Below are positions 63,514 to 64,000 of a stretch of 64,000 nucleotides of DNA, one piece after another. Location of the stretch: contig NZ_JABBJE010000007.1 in the NCBI RefSeq assembly GCF_014218725.1, forward strand, positions 100,170 through 164,169. Reading direction: 5' to 3'. Under the pieces are notes generated by a model, which searched no databases, had not been told where the DNA came from, and worked only from the letters and a program-made list of their open reading frames with translations. The number at the start of each line of letters is the position of its first letter. The stretch's first letter is position 1. The translations under genes and the position numbers were made by a program. This DNA is from Brevundimonas huaxiensis (GTDB taxonomy: Bacteria; Pseudomonadota; Alphaproteobacteria; Caulobacterales; Caulobacteraceae).

Positions 63514-63909
63514 ATGAAACGCAGACAGATTTTGACGATCCTCGCGGCGGCGACGTTGGCCGGTTGCGCGTCCACTTCGTCAATGATCGTTCCAGAAGCC
63601 ACGGGGGCGCGCGTCGCTATCGTCAGCTTGGAAGGACCGCTCGGTTCTCAAGCAGTTGATTTGATATCGCAAGAGTTAGCCACCAGAGGGATCGCGGTCG
63701 TAGAAGCGGTCCGAGCGAGAGAAGTCATCGGAATCGACACCGATCTGTCGAATGCCTCACCGGCATCAGTGCAAGCTCTGTCGTCCTACGGCGAGGAACT
63801 CGGTGTGAGGTATCTCTTTACCGGCACGGTTTCAGCGGTGGGTGGTCCGCTTTACTCGTTCGACCATGTGAACATGACCCTTCGCCTGATCGACGTTCAG
63901 TCAGGTTGA
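63514..63909 (+). pseudogene. LpoB/CsgG-like lipoprotein truncated by an insertion sequence
   Basis: GGGAG lies 8 bp before the ATG. Signal peptide and lipobox LAGC (about residue 18), then VAIVSLEGPLGSQAVDLISQ, ELATRGIAVVEAVRAREVI, and YLFTGTVSAVGG, as in outer-membrane lipoproteins with the CsgG/LpoB-type fold. The text ends LRLIDVQSG, where this family goes on with GEIVW-like strands; the stop is the TGA formed with the first bases of the insertion sequence at 63907. So the 3' part has been cut off. Confidence 0.65.
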
Positions 63910-64000
63910 CGTGCCCCTGAGAATTTCCTCCACGCGGAGCTAGAGTCCGGCCCTTGAAAGGACGGACGGAATGAAACGAGCGAGATTCACGGAAGAGCAG
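63907..64000 (+). mobile_element. Left end of an IS3-family insertion sequence
   Basis: The element starts with TGACGTGCCCCTGAGAATTT, ending the lipoprotein gene; TG is the usual terminal dinucleotide of IS3 ends. About 64 bp later the transposase frame begins. The rest lies past the window. Confidence 0.75.
63971..64000 (+). CDS. IS3-family transposase OrfA, first 10 residues (runs off window)
   Basis: The last 30 bases code for MKRARFTEEQ, the characteristic beginning of OrfA of the IS407-like IS3 group (helix-turn-helix DNA-binding subunit). GGACGGA precedes the ATG. OrfB, if present, lies past the window. Confidence 0.75.
   Translation, partial: MKRARFTEEQ

Overview
The window is high-GC alphaproteobacterial chromosome. 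Gene content and protein style point to the Caulobacteraceae, most likely Brevundimonas. The clues are a uvrB and a umuD-like gene with GTTC-N7-GTTC LexA boxes, CGFS glutaredoxin next to BolA, an adhC/fghA formaldehyde route, a LiuR-like MerR regulator beside acyl-CoA dehydrogenases, and a typical dispersed CCTCCCCC-type intergenic repeat. The genus is inferred from general knowledge, not from a search.

Layout: 1-2.3 kb is a NAD-biosynthesis operon (nadA, an M50 membrane protease, 5' end of nadB, minus strand) behind a perfect palindrome. 2.5-11.7 kb holds ilvA, a chemoreceptor, a LamG lipoprotein, an ogt/ada-type alkylation-repair pair in which the AlkA part has lost its catalytic core, a membrane-protein/XRE module with a 34-bp operator, and a PadR/HAAS pair. 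uvrB (11.8-14.2 kb) is followed by an AT-rich block (14.2-16.1 kb) carrying one broken NACHT NTPase gene, related to bacterial NACHT defence proteins. Then come two divergent paralogous genes of unknown function, rhlE, fadL, a cinA-type gene, map, radC, and a BolA / degenerate aldo-keto reductase / monothiol glutaredoxin run. 26-41 kb is housekeeping and stress metabolism: OYE, an MHYT-GGDEF-EAL protein, rpsD, a secreted metallo-hydrolase, sodB, fghA, GST, an SDR and adhC, a frameshifted cobB, and an OmpA lipoprotein. 41-54 kb has a TonB-like protein, selO, a DUF2975/XRE module, doxX, a MerR regulator with two acyl-CoA dehydrogenases, rsmE, gshA, a nonsense-interrupted secreted protein, a hybrid histidine kinase and a ParDE module.

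At about 54.93 kb a DUF72 gene stops abruptly and an integrated element begins. It runs past the right end of the window. It carries a large serine recombinase, a PolB-type exonuclease, an SRAP (YedK/HMCES) protein, a LexA-controlled umuD-umuC pair whose UmuD lacks both protease residues, a small resolvase, an SF2-like P-loop ATPase, a lipoprotein truncated by an insertion sequence, and the start of that IS3-family element.

Functional threads: glutathione and formaldehyde handling (gshA, grx, GST, adhC, fghA); DNA repair (ogt, ada-alkA, uvrB, radC, and the mobile umuDC/SRAP/exonuclease set); acyl-CoA catabolism (MerR and two dehydrogenases). Four coding lesions, two of them single-base losses in short homopolymers, mean that either gene decay or consensus error must be considered. 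No tRNA, rRNA or CRISPR array was seen.
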